Of a stretch of DNA of 64,000 nucleotides, positions 6,989-14,783 are shown piece after piece; the stretch's first letter is position 1; every line of letters starts with the position of its first letter. The translations under genes and the position numbers were made by a program. Under the pieces are notes generated by a model. It made no database searches. It saw only the letters and a list, made by a program, of their open reading frames with translations, and was not told the origin of the DNA. The stretch is from Chloroflexota bacterium (lineage in GTDB: Bacteria; Chloroflexota; Limnocylindria; Limnocylindrales; CSP1-4), in the NCBI GenBank assembly GCA_016191395.1, contig JACPOS010000019.1, forward strand, positions 1-64,000, in the 5' to 3' direction.

Positions 6989-6999
6989 GAGGAGCCCCC

Positions 7000-9900
7000 T
7001 TGGTCGCGGAGAGCCAGACGGGCGAGCCAATGTCACCCACCTACGCCGAGCTCCACAGCCACTCCAACTTCTCGTTCCTGCACGGGGCATCCACGGTGGA
7101 TGACATGGCCGAACGGGCGGCCGAGCTGGGCCTCTCCGGGCTCGCCGTCACGGATCACGACGGGCTGTACGGCGTGGTCAGGTTCGCGACCGCGGCAAGG
7201 GCGGCGGGGGTGCGTCCTGTCATCGGAATCGAGATCGAGCTGATCGACCCTGCGGCACCGGATTCGGCGGGCGTGGTGGTTCCCGCTCGAAGGACATCGC
7301 GGGGCGGGGCACGGAAGCGAGGGCCGGCACTCCCGGAGCCAGCGCCGGCGGAGGGCCTGCCGGCACGACCTCGCGCCGAGCGGGCGCGACTGCCCGGTCA
7401 TCGCTCCGTGGTCAAGGAGGACCTGCGCGGCATCGCCGAGCGCCAGCGCGGGCCGCACCTCGTGCTCCTGGCCCGGGACGCGACCGGCTATCGGAGCCTG
7501 TGCAGGCTCGTCTCCCGCGCGAATCTCGACGGGACCAAGCGCGTCCCCCGGTTCACACATGCGCTGCTCGAGCAGCACCACGAGGGCCTGCTCGCGCTGT
7601 CGGGCGGGCGCGAGGGTGAGATCGCACGCCGCCTCCTGGTCGGCGATCGTGCCGGGGCGCGGGCCGCCGTCGAGCGCTACGCGACGCTGTTCGGGCGCGC
7701 CGGCGCTCGCGCTCCCGTCGGCGCCGGCGACGCGCCCGCCACGGCGGGCTTCTTCATCGAGCTCGCGCACCACCTGCTGCCGGACGACGACTGGCTCGTC
7801 GCGGAGCACGCGGCGCTCGCCGCCGAGCTCGGGCTGCCGGTCGTCGTCACCAACGACGTCCACTACGCACGGCCGGAGGACCGCGAGCTGCACGACGTCC
7901 TGACCGGCATCTTCCACGGCCGAACGCTGGACACGCTCGGTGCCCTCCGCCGTCCGGACGGCGAGTCGTACCTGAAGTCCGGCGGGGAGATGGTGGCCCT
8001 GCCGCCGGGCGACCCGGCCTTCGCCCACGCGGATCCGCGCACCGCCCGTGCCTGGGCGGAGGCGATCGCGACCTCGGGCGAGGTCGCGGCGTCGTGCACG
8101 GTGGACCTGGGCTTCGAGCAGTACCGCTTCCCCGGCTTCCCCGTCCCGGGCGGCGAGACGGCATTCTCGTACCTCTCGGAGCTGTGCTGGGCGGGCGCCC
8201 GCAGGCGCTACCACCCGTTGACCTCGGAGGTCATGAAGCGGCTGGCCCACGAGCTGGGCGTCATCGAGCGGGCCGGCCTCGCCGAGTTCTTCCTCATCTG
8301 CTGGGACCTGATGCGCTTCGCGAAGGAGCAGGGCATCCCCGCCCAGGGCCGGGGCAGCGCCACCAGCTCCATCGTGTCCTACACGCTCGGGATCAGCCGA
8401 GTGGAGCCGATCCAGCACAACCTCCTGTTCGAGCGGTTCATCAACGAGGGCCGGACCACCTACCCGGACGTGGACATCGACTTCTCCTCGGCGCGCCGCG
8501 AGGAGGTCATCCAGTACGTCTACCGCCGCTACGGGCCGGAGCACACGGGCATGGTCTGCAACCTCGTTACCTACCGCGCCCGATCTGCTGTTCGCGAGGT
8601 GGGCTATGCGCTGGGGTTCCCCCGGCCGCTGGTGGACCGTGTCGCCAAGGCGCTCGAGACGTACGACAGCGTCATGGTCCGGCGCGACCTCGAGGCGGAC
8701 GGCGGCTTCGCCGAGTTCTTCCGGCGGCCCGGCGAGGGCCTGCCGGCCGAGGCGGGCGCCGCCGAGGCCGCCCACTCGCTGGGCTTCGTCGACGGGATGG
8801 GCCAGCTCAACACCCGCATGCCGCTGGTCGGCAAGGTCCCGCCATGGCGCCAGCCGCCGAAGCCCGTGGACCCTGCCGCTCCGCGCCCGTTCGCATGGCT
8901 CGGTGCGGCGAATGCGGCCGGGCCGAGTGCGTCAGGGATGTGGGAGGAGGCACCCGAATCGCCGCCCGCGGTCCGGCCGGGTGGGCGCGCCGACGATGAG
9001 GGTGGTCCCGGCGACACGCCGGCGAGCGTGGCGTGGCTGCGCGCGGGGCGAGGGACCGGGTATGGCGTTCCGCCGGCGCGGCCGGGAATCCGGGTACGAG
9101 GCGAGGGACCGGCGCCCGGCACGGTCGACGGTCGAGCGATCGACCCGGAGTCCGGCGCGCTCGAGCAGCCGCCGCGCAAGACCGACCGGCTGGGCAGGCC
9201 GGTCATGTGGGATCCGCCGGCGCCGGCTGCCAGCGCGATGGGCCGCGGGGGAGGGGACCCGAAGAGCTCGGTGGCGAGGATCGAGCCGGAGGCGCCTCCG
9301 CAGGCGCGCGGTGGGAGCACGGTGGGCATGAGCGACTGGGAGCGCTGGCTGGAGTTCTGCGCCCGGATCGATGGCTTCCCGCGCCACCTGTCCATCCACT
9401 CGGGCGGGATGCTCGTCACCGCCGCCCCACTCATCGACATTGCCCCGATCGAGCGGGCGACGATGCAGGACCGAGTCGTCGTCCAGTTCGACAAGCGCGA
9501 CGTGGAGGAGCTCAAGCTCATCAAGCTGGACCTGCTGGGGCTCGGGATGCTGGCTGCGATCGACGAGACGCTGCAGCTGATCGAGCACGACTGCGCGACG
9601 TGCATCGACGTCGACCGCATGCCCGAGGACATCCCCGAGGTCTTCCGGATGATCCAGGCGGCCGACACGGTCGGCGTCTTCCAGATCGAGAGCCGGGCAC
9701 AGATGCAGACGCTGCCGAAGTCGAGACCAGGCTCGCTGGACGACCTGGTCGTCGAGGTCGCGATCATCCGGCCCGGCCCGATCCAGGGCAACGCGGTGCA
9801 CCCGTACCTGCGAAGGCGGCAGGGCCTGGAGCCGGTGACGTACCTGCACCCCAGCCTCGAGCCGGTGCTGCGCGACTCGAAGGGCGTGATCCTGTACCAG

Positions 9901-11328
9901 GAGCAGGTCATGCGGATCGCGATCGATGTCGCGGGCTTCACGCCGGCCGAATCGGACGGGTTCCGGCGGGCGATGGGCACGTGGCGATCCACGCGGGAGA
10001 TGGAGAAGCTCCACCAGCAGTTCCACGACGGGTGCATGCGCCAGCCGGGCATGACCGAGGAGGTCGCCGAGGAGCTGTTCCGGCAGGTCTCGGCATTCGC
10101 GTCGTTCGGGTTCGCCAAGTCACACGCCGCCGCGTTCGCGCGGACCGCCTACGAGTCCAGCTTCCTGAAGCTGTTCTACCCGGCGCAGTTCCTGGTCGGG
10201 TTGATCAACGCCCAGCCGATGGGCTTCTATCCCGTGGAGGTGCTCGTCAACGACGCGAAGCGCCACGGCGTGGCCGTGCTGCCGGTGGACCTCAACGCCT
10301 CGATCTACGCGACCGGCACGGAGTGGGTCGGGCAGCCGGGTTGGGTGCTCGCGGGAGCGGCGGGCGACGACGGCTCGCACGACGACGAGACGCTCCACCC
10401 GGGCGAGGAGCTGCCGGAGGGCGCCGGGATCGAGGCGCGGCCACGCCCGGTGCGGTCGTCGTCCTGCGTCATCCCGGGCGCCGCCGCGCGGGAGCGCTGG
10501 ACGCCCGAGAGCGCGACCGGCTGGGGCGTCCGGCTCGGACTGCATCTCGTGAAAGGGATCGGCGAGCAGCACGCGGAGCTGCTGGATGCCGAGCTGGCGC
10601 ACGGCCCGTACGTCTCGCTCGCCGACGTGGTGGAGCGCACGGGCCTGCCCGAGGAGACGATCGAGCGGCTGATCCGGACGGGTGCGCTGGACTCGCTGGG
10701 ACGCCCGCGGCGCGAGCTGCTGTGGCAGCTCAGGGAGGTCACGGGCGCCTCTCGCGGGAGTGTCGGCACTGGCGGGGCACGGCGAGCCACGCGCGGTACG
10801 GCGGGTCCGGCGGCAGGCCGGCCGATGGACCTGCGCCTGCCGGCGACCGAGGCGCCACTCCTGCCGGCGATCACGGAGCCGGAGCGCCTCGGCGATGCCT
10901 ATGCGGTGGTCGGGCTGGACGCGCGGCACCAGGTGATCTCGCTCTTCCGCGATGCCCTCGATCGACTCGGGGCGGTGCCCAACTCGGCGCTCGCGGAGCG
11001 ACGCCCGGGGCCGGTCAGGATCGGCGGCCTCGTGGTGACGCGGCAGCACCCGATGACCGCCAAGGGCACGGTCTTCCTCGCCCTCGAGGATGAATCCGGG
11101 ATGGTCAACGTCACCCTCTGGCCGGATACCTGGGCGCGCCTCCGTGGCGTTGTCCGGCGCCACGCCCTGCTGCTGGTGGACGGCGACCTCCAGCGCGAGT
11201 CATCGGTCGTCAACGTGATCGCGCACGACGTACGCGCGCTGACGGACGTGGCAGAGCGCGCGGGCGGCCCCGAGGCGCCCGCCGGGGTTCGGCAGCTCGG
11301 TCACGCTGGAATGAGGAGACTGGGCTAG
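7000..11328 (+). CDS. dnaE2: Error-prone DNA polymerase III alpha subunit DnaE2, with large insertions
   Basis: A C-family polymerase for SOS translesion synthesis, working with ImuA/ImuB. Domains in order: PHP domain (AELHSHSNFSFLHGAS, His19/His21); palm with PDVDIDF (Asp492, Asp494) and KLDLLGL (Asp844), so all three catalytic Asp are kept; fingers and helix-hairpin-helix regions; and a C-terminal OB fold (VRIGGLVVTRQHPMTAKGTV). At 1442 residues it exceeds the usual length of about 1050-1150. There is a Pro/Arg-rich insert near residues 90-140, a Gly/Pro-rich insert of about 160 residues near 614-777, and a shorter one near 1110-1170. The TTG at 7000 has GAGGAG five to six bases upstream; an ATG at 7030 is the alternative. 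Confidence 0.93.
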   Translation: MVAESQTGEPMSPTYAELHSHSNFSFLHGASTVDDMAERAAELGLSGLAVTDHDGLYGVVRFATAARAAGVRPVIGIEIELIDPAAPDSAGVVVPARRTSRGGARKRGPALPEPAPAEGLPARPRAERARLPGHRSVVKEDLRGIAERQRGPHLVLLARDATGYRSLCRLVSRANLDGTKRVPRFTHALLEQHHEGLLALSGGREGEIARRLLVGDRAGARAAVERYATLFGRAGARAPVGAGDAPATAGFFIELAHHLLPDDDWLVAEHAALAAELGLPVVVTNDVHYARPEDRELHDVLTGIFHGRTLDTLGALRRPDGESYLKSGGEMVALPPGDPAFAHADPRTARAWAEAIATSGEVAASCTVDLGFEQYRFPGFPVPGGETAFSYLSELCWAGARRRYHPLTSEVMKRLAHELGVIERAGLAEFFLICWDLMRFAKEQGIPAQGRGSATSSIVSYTLGISRVEPIQHNLLFERFINEGRTTYPDVDIDFSSARREEVIQYVYRRYGPEHTGMVCNLVTYRARSAVREVGYALGFPRPLVDRVAKALETYDSVMVRRDLEADGGFAEFFRRPGEGLPAEAGAAEAAHSLGFVDGMGQLNTRMPLVGKVPPWRQPPKPVDPAAPRPFAWLGAANAAGPSASGMWEEAPESPPAVRPGGRADDEGGPGDTPASVAWLRAGRGTGYGVPPARPGIRVRGEGPAPGTVDGRAIDPESGALEQPPRKTDRLGRPVMWDPPAPAASAMGRGGGDPKSSVARIEPEAPPQARGGSTVGMSDWERWLEFCARIDGFPRHLSIHSGGMLVTAAPLIDIAPIERATMQDRVVVQFDKRDVEELKLIKLDLLGLGMLAAIDETLQLIEHDCATCIDVDRMPEDIPEVFRMIQAADTVGVFQIESRAQMQTLPKSRPGSLDDLVVEVAIIRPGPIQGNAVHPYLRRRQGLEPVTYLHPSLEPVLRDSKGVILYQEQVMRIAIDVAGFTPAESDGFRRAMGTWRSTREMEKLHQQFHDGCMRQPGMTEEVAEELFRQVSAFASFGFAKSHAAAFARTAYESSFLKLFYPAQFLVGLINAQPMGFYPVEVLVNDAKRHGVAVLPVDLNASIYATGTEWVGQPGWVLAGAAGDDGSHDDETLHPGEELPEGAGIEARPRPVRSSSCVIPGAAARERWTPESATGWGVRLGLHLVKGIGEQHAELLDAELAHGPYVSLADVVERTGLPEETIERLIRTGALDSLGRPRRELLWQLREVTGASRGSVGTGGARRATRGTAGPAAGRPMDLRLPATEAPLLPAITEPERLGDAYAVVGLDARHQVISLFRDALDRLGAVPNSALAERRPGPVRIGGLVVTRQHPMTAKGTVFLALEDESGMVNVTLWPDTWARLRGVVRRHALLLVDGDLQRESSVVNVIAHDVRALTDVAERAGGPEAPAGVRQLGHAGMRRLG

Positions 11329-12452
11329 ACGGGCCGTAACCGCGGATGCGTCCCGAACCACTTGAGCACAGTCAGGTTCGATCCGTCGGCATCGACGAAC
11401 GCGATCTTCCGCTCGCCCCATGGATCGCTGGCCGAGCGGGCAATGTGCACGAAGATGATCCGCTTTCCGTCGGGCGTCCAGGTCGGCTCGATCGCTCGCG
11501 CGTCGTTCTCGCCGAAGTGCGTGATCTGGGTCAGCCCGGTCCCGTCGGGCCGGATCGTGTACAGGTTCTGTGCCTTCGTCGTGTCCTGGAAGGAGCCGAT
11601 CGGGTACGTGTTGAAGACGATTCGCTGCCCGTCAGGGCTCCAATCCGGATAGGAACCGAACAGGGCGGGGTCGGTCAGGATTCGAGGTGCGTCGACCTCG
11701 GACCCGTCCGCCTTCACCACCGCGATCGTGCTCGAGAGGATGTTCTCGTCGGTCGGTGGGGTCGGGTACGTGTGCACCGCGAACACGATCCGCATGCCAT
11801 CCGGCGACCAGCGGGCATATACGTACTCGACGTACTTCCCACCGGCAACCACAGGCGACAGCGCTACGACCCGCGTCTTGCCGCTGGAGAGGTCGAGCAC
11901 CTCGATCGCGATCTGGTCGTCCTCATAGCCCTTTGTCGTCGGCTGGAGGTATCGCTGGAACGCCAGCTGCTTCCCGTCAGGCGACCACACGGGTGCGGCG
12001 AATCCGACGCACGGTGCCTTCGTACACGCTGCGAGCGTCCTGGGACCGCTACCGTCCGCATCGATCGCCCAGATCTCGGATTCATCAGCCGAAGGTTCGG
12101 CAACGAGCGCGATGCGGCGGCCGTCGGGCGACCAGTCCGGGTGCTCTGCGCGGATCGTGAGGAGCTGGTGCAGATCGGGGCCATCCGGCGGGACCAGGAA
12201 GACACTGGCCCCATCGACGCCGGTCGCGTCCGTGTAGGAATGCTCGTAGACGATCCACGGCTCGTCATCGACCACGGCGCCGCGTGTCGGGGCGGCGCTC
12301 GGAGTCGGCGTCGCGGTCGGCGCGACGGTCGGAGCCGCTGTCGCCGGGAGGGAGGCGGTTGGCAGCGGTGGTCCAGTGCCGGAAGCGGAGCATGCGCCGG
12401 ACGTCAGCAGGGTCATGGTGAGTGCGGTTAAGAGCTTGCGGGACGCGAACAC
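11325..12452 (-). CDS. TolB-like beta-propeller lipoprotein
   Basis: A 375-residue exported protein. The GTG start at 12452 has AAGGAGG nine to ten bases upstream. A signal peptide ends in a lipobox (LTSGAC), followed by a long Pro/Thr/Ala spacer. The rest is a PD40/WD40-like propeller with repeated blades of WSPDG type: HPDWSPDGRRIALVAE, PVWSPDGKQLAFQR, ARWSPDGMRIVFAV, YPDWSPDGQRIVFNT and PTWTPDGKRIIFVH. Such propellers usually bind proteins or peptidoglycan-associated partners at the cell surface. The stop codon overlaps the dnaE2 stop on the other strand in a shared CTAG (11325-11328). Confidence 0.8.
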   Translation of the reverse strand: MFASRKLLTALTMTLLTSGACSASGTGPPLPTASLPATAAPTVAPTATPTPSAAPTRGAVVDDEPWIVYEHSYTDATGVDGASVFLVPPDGPDLHQLLTIRAEHPDWSPDGRRIALVAEPSADESEIWAIDADGSGPRTLAACTKAPCVGFAAPVWSPDGKQLAFQRYLQPTTKGYEDDQIAIEVLDLSSGKTRVVALSPVVAGGKYVEYVYARWSPDGMRIVFAVHTYPTPPTDENILSSTIAVVKADGSEVDAPRILTDPALFGSYPDWSPDGQRIVFNTYPIGSFQDTTKAQNLYTIRPDGTGLTQITHFGENDARAIEPTWTPDGKRIIFVHIARSASDPWGERKIAFVDADGSNLTVLKWFGTHPRLRPV

Positions 12453-12612
12453 GCTGCCTCCTTGGGCCGTGCGGCGACGTCGATCGGGACGCGGCCGGGT
12501 TCGACCCTATGGCGTCACGGACTCGCGATTCGTTCCCGAGTTCATTCCTACGCCCGGCGCGCCGGCATGCGCCGACTGGGTAGCGGCCCGCTAGCAGTAC
12601 GATCGCGGCGCA

Positions 12613-13920
12613 ATGCTCCGGGCCGTGCGTGCGATTGGGGTGGCCGTGATCGTCATGGCCTGCACCGCGCTGCCTTCGGCCTCGCCTCCTCCATCCGCAA
12701 GTGACGTCACCGCCTCCCCGGCGACACCCGGGCCTGCGAGCCCCGCGATCACGCCCGCTACCTCACCCACTCCGGTCCCCACCGCCGACCTCGGCGGCTG
12801 GCGGAAGGTGGCGACGACCGACGTCATGGGCAATGGCCCGACCGACGTCGCATGGTTCAAGGACCGCTGGGTCGCGATCGGCGTGGACCGATCCACGAAG
12901 CGCTGGCGCCCCCTCGCCTGGTCGTCGACGGATGGCGTTGCATGGACGGCGAGCCGACTGGGCGCGATCCCGGGTCGCGCGGTGTCCAGCGACCTGGTCA
13001 GCCTGGCAGTTCGCGGCGACCTCCTGGTCGCAGTCGGCTGGTCGAGCAGCGAGCTGTCCCAGTCCGCGAGCGTTGACCTTGCGCGCTCGGCTGGCGGCTC
13101 GGGGCCCGGGCACGTCACGACCGCGCTCGCGCGGGAAGGCCCCCACCCCATCCCTGCCGCCGCGTGCTTCCCGACCCTGCGCTCGGCCGATGCCCTCGTC
13201 ATGACCTCGACCGACGGCGTCGTCTGGACGACCGTGCCCGAGCGGCCGTCGCTCAAGGGCCAACCGATGCTCGGCGTCGCGGTCCGAGACGGAGGCTTCA
13301 TCGCGGTCGGCGGCGCGGATGGCACGAGACGATCGGCGACGTGGACGTCACCGGATGGCGTCGCATGGACGAGAGGCCCGGACAGTCCTGCCCTCCAGGC
13401 CGGCGTGATGCAGGGCGTCCTCCCGATCGGGGACGCGCTTGTGGCCTGGGGCTTCTTCATCGATCCGGACGTGTGTCCGGCGCCGATGCTGTGGCGCTCC
13501 GTCGATGGCAGCGAGTGGTCGCTGGTCTCCGATCCCGTGGGCACGCAGTCGCTCTGGCGGTCCATCTCCACGGCGGCGACAGCCACGATGGGCCTGACGG
13601 TCGTCGGCACCACGGCCGGGGGTCCGCTCGACCTCACGACGGCCGACGGCACTACGTGGTCACAGCACGTTCTGCCTGACGACCTGACCTACGGCCCGAT
13701 CATCGCCTCGGGCGGCGGGTTTCTCGCCGGTGGCGCCCAGTCACTGTGGCGCAGCCCGGACGGCGACAAATGGGCGGTCGTGTCGACCCCTCAGGTTCAG
13801 TTCCAGCTGCTCGCGACCGGGCCCGGAGGGACGATCGCGATCGGGGACGCGACGGACCCGGGGAGTGGGCCGTTCGTCAGCGGCAACGACGTCTGGCTGG
13901 GGCCGGCTGGCGGGCCGTAG
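12613..13920 (+). CDS. Secreted BNR-like propeller lipoprotein
   Basis: A 435-residue exported protein. The signal peptide ends in a lipobox-like VIVMAC and a Ser/Pro-rich spacer follows. The body has recurring blades of the form W-S-x-D-G-V-x-W-T: WSSTDGVAWTASRLG, TSTDGVVWTTVPERP, WTSPDGVAWTRGPDS, WRSVDGSEWSLVSD and WRSPDGDKWAVVST. These are typical of sialidase-like BNR propellers without evidence of catalysis. The ATG follows 9 bases after a TACGAT -10 element, so the transcript may be leaderless. It stands alone between divergent and convergent neighbours. Confidence 0.75.
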   Translation: MLRAVRAIGVAVIVMACTALPSASPPPSASDVTASPATPGPASPAITPATSPTPVPTADLGGWRKVATTDVMGNGPTDVAWFKDRWVAIGVDRSTKRWRPLAWSSTDGVAWTASRLGAIPGRAVSSDLVSLAVRGDLLVAVGWSSSELSQSASVDLARSAGGSGPGHVTTALAREGPHPIPAAACFPTLRSADALVMTSTDGVVWTTVPERPSLKGQPMLGVAVRDGGFIAVGGADGTRRSATWTSPDGVAWTRGPDSPALQAGVMQGVLPIGDALVAWGFFIDPDVCPAPMLWRSVDGSEWSLVSDPVGTQSLWRSISTAATATMGLTVVGTTAGGPLDLTTADGTTWSQHVLPDDLTYGPIIASGGGFLAGGAQSLWRSPDGDKWAVVSTPQVQFQLLATGPGGTIAIGDATDPGSGPFVSGNDVWLGPAGGP

Positions 13921-13928
13921 CGCGTCCT

Positions 13929-14630
13929 TCAGCGACCGCCCCCGCGCTTCGATGGTGCCGCCTTGGCGGCCGGCCGACCGGATGACCCACGTGCCCCCGA
14001 TGCCATCCGCTTGGGGCTGGAGAGCGACAGGAAGCGCCGGTACCAGGCCGCGGCGGCTGCGAAGAGGGTGCCGCTGATCGGGCCGGTCACGAACGAGACG
14101 GTCAGGAGCGCCAGGAGCTTGTCGCTCGGCACGGCCGTGGTGCCGCCGAGGATGAACAGCGTGAACACGGCGCCCTGCGCGATCCCGACCAGGAGCCCCA
14201 GGAGGTAGCTGGCGCGCGGGGCGAAGAAGCCCGCGACGAGCTGCGGCGCCAGGGCCTGGCCGGGATAGACCAGCAGCTCCCAGGCGAGGTTGGAGCCGGT
14301 GTAGTTCGGGAACAGCAGCGCGACGACGAGGCCCACGAGCACGAGCCCGATCGCGGCCAGGAACCCCCGGCTCAGCAGCAGCTTCGGGAGGTACGTGAGG
14401 TCCTCGCGGAGGTGGGCGGGGTGGTACGCGCCACGGAACGCCGCGAGGAAGCCGGGACGCCCCGACGGGCTCTGGGTGGGGCGTGCCTGGGCGGCAGGGC
14501 GAGGCGCGGAGGCTGCGGGCTTCGGCGCGGCGTCGTCGAGCTCGACGTCGGCATCGTCCCCGGGAAGGCTCCCCGCCTGGCGGTAGCGCCGGCGCGCCTC
14601 GGCTCGAACGGTGTGCTTGGCGCGGGCCAC
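13929..14630 (-). CDS. Membrane protein with four to five helices, unknown function
   Basis: A 233-residue protein from a GTG at 14630 with an AAGGAGG ribosome site. The first 65 residues are basic and then Pro/Ala-rich (cytoplasmic). Hydrophobic segments lie near residues 87-107 (FLAAIGLVLVGLVVALLF), 117-134, 140-166 (SYLLGLLVGIAQGAVFTLFI) and 173-197. The C-terminal tail is Lys/Arg-rich. I do not recognise the family. It is convergent with the propeller gene (8-base gap) and divergent from the lamin-tail surface protein. Confidence 0.6.
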   Translation of the reverse strand: MARAKHTVRAEARRRYRQAGSLPGDDADVELDDAAPKPAASAPRPAAQARPTQSPSGRPGFLAAFRGAYHPAHLREDLTYLPKLLLSRGFLAAIGLVLVGLVVALLFPNYTGSNLAWELLVYPGQALAPQLVAGFFAPRASYLLGLLVGIAQGAVFTLFILGGTTAVPSDKLLALLTVSFVTGPISGTLFAAAAAWYRRFLSLSSPKRMASGARGSSGRPAAKAAPSKRGGGR

Positions 14631-14783
14631 GCTTCCTCCTTCGGTGATCGGACGGCCGTCGCGGCCGGTCCGTCATCGTACGCGCCGCACGTGATCCGCG
14701 GGTGATCCAGGGATAAGTGGCTCCTGCTACAACCGCCCCTGCCGTCCCGCCCGGCCTCGCTGGCACCCGCCCGGAGGTCGATC

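Noticed and set aside
9033-11093. 686-codon plus-strand frame inside dnaE2
   Set aside because: Shadow of the polymerase reading frame; the dnaE2 frame contains all family motifs.
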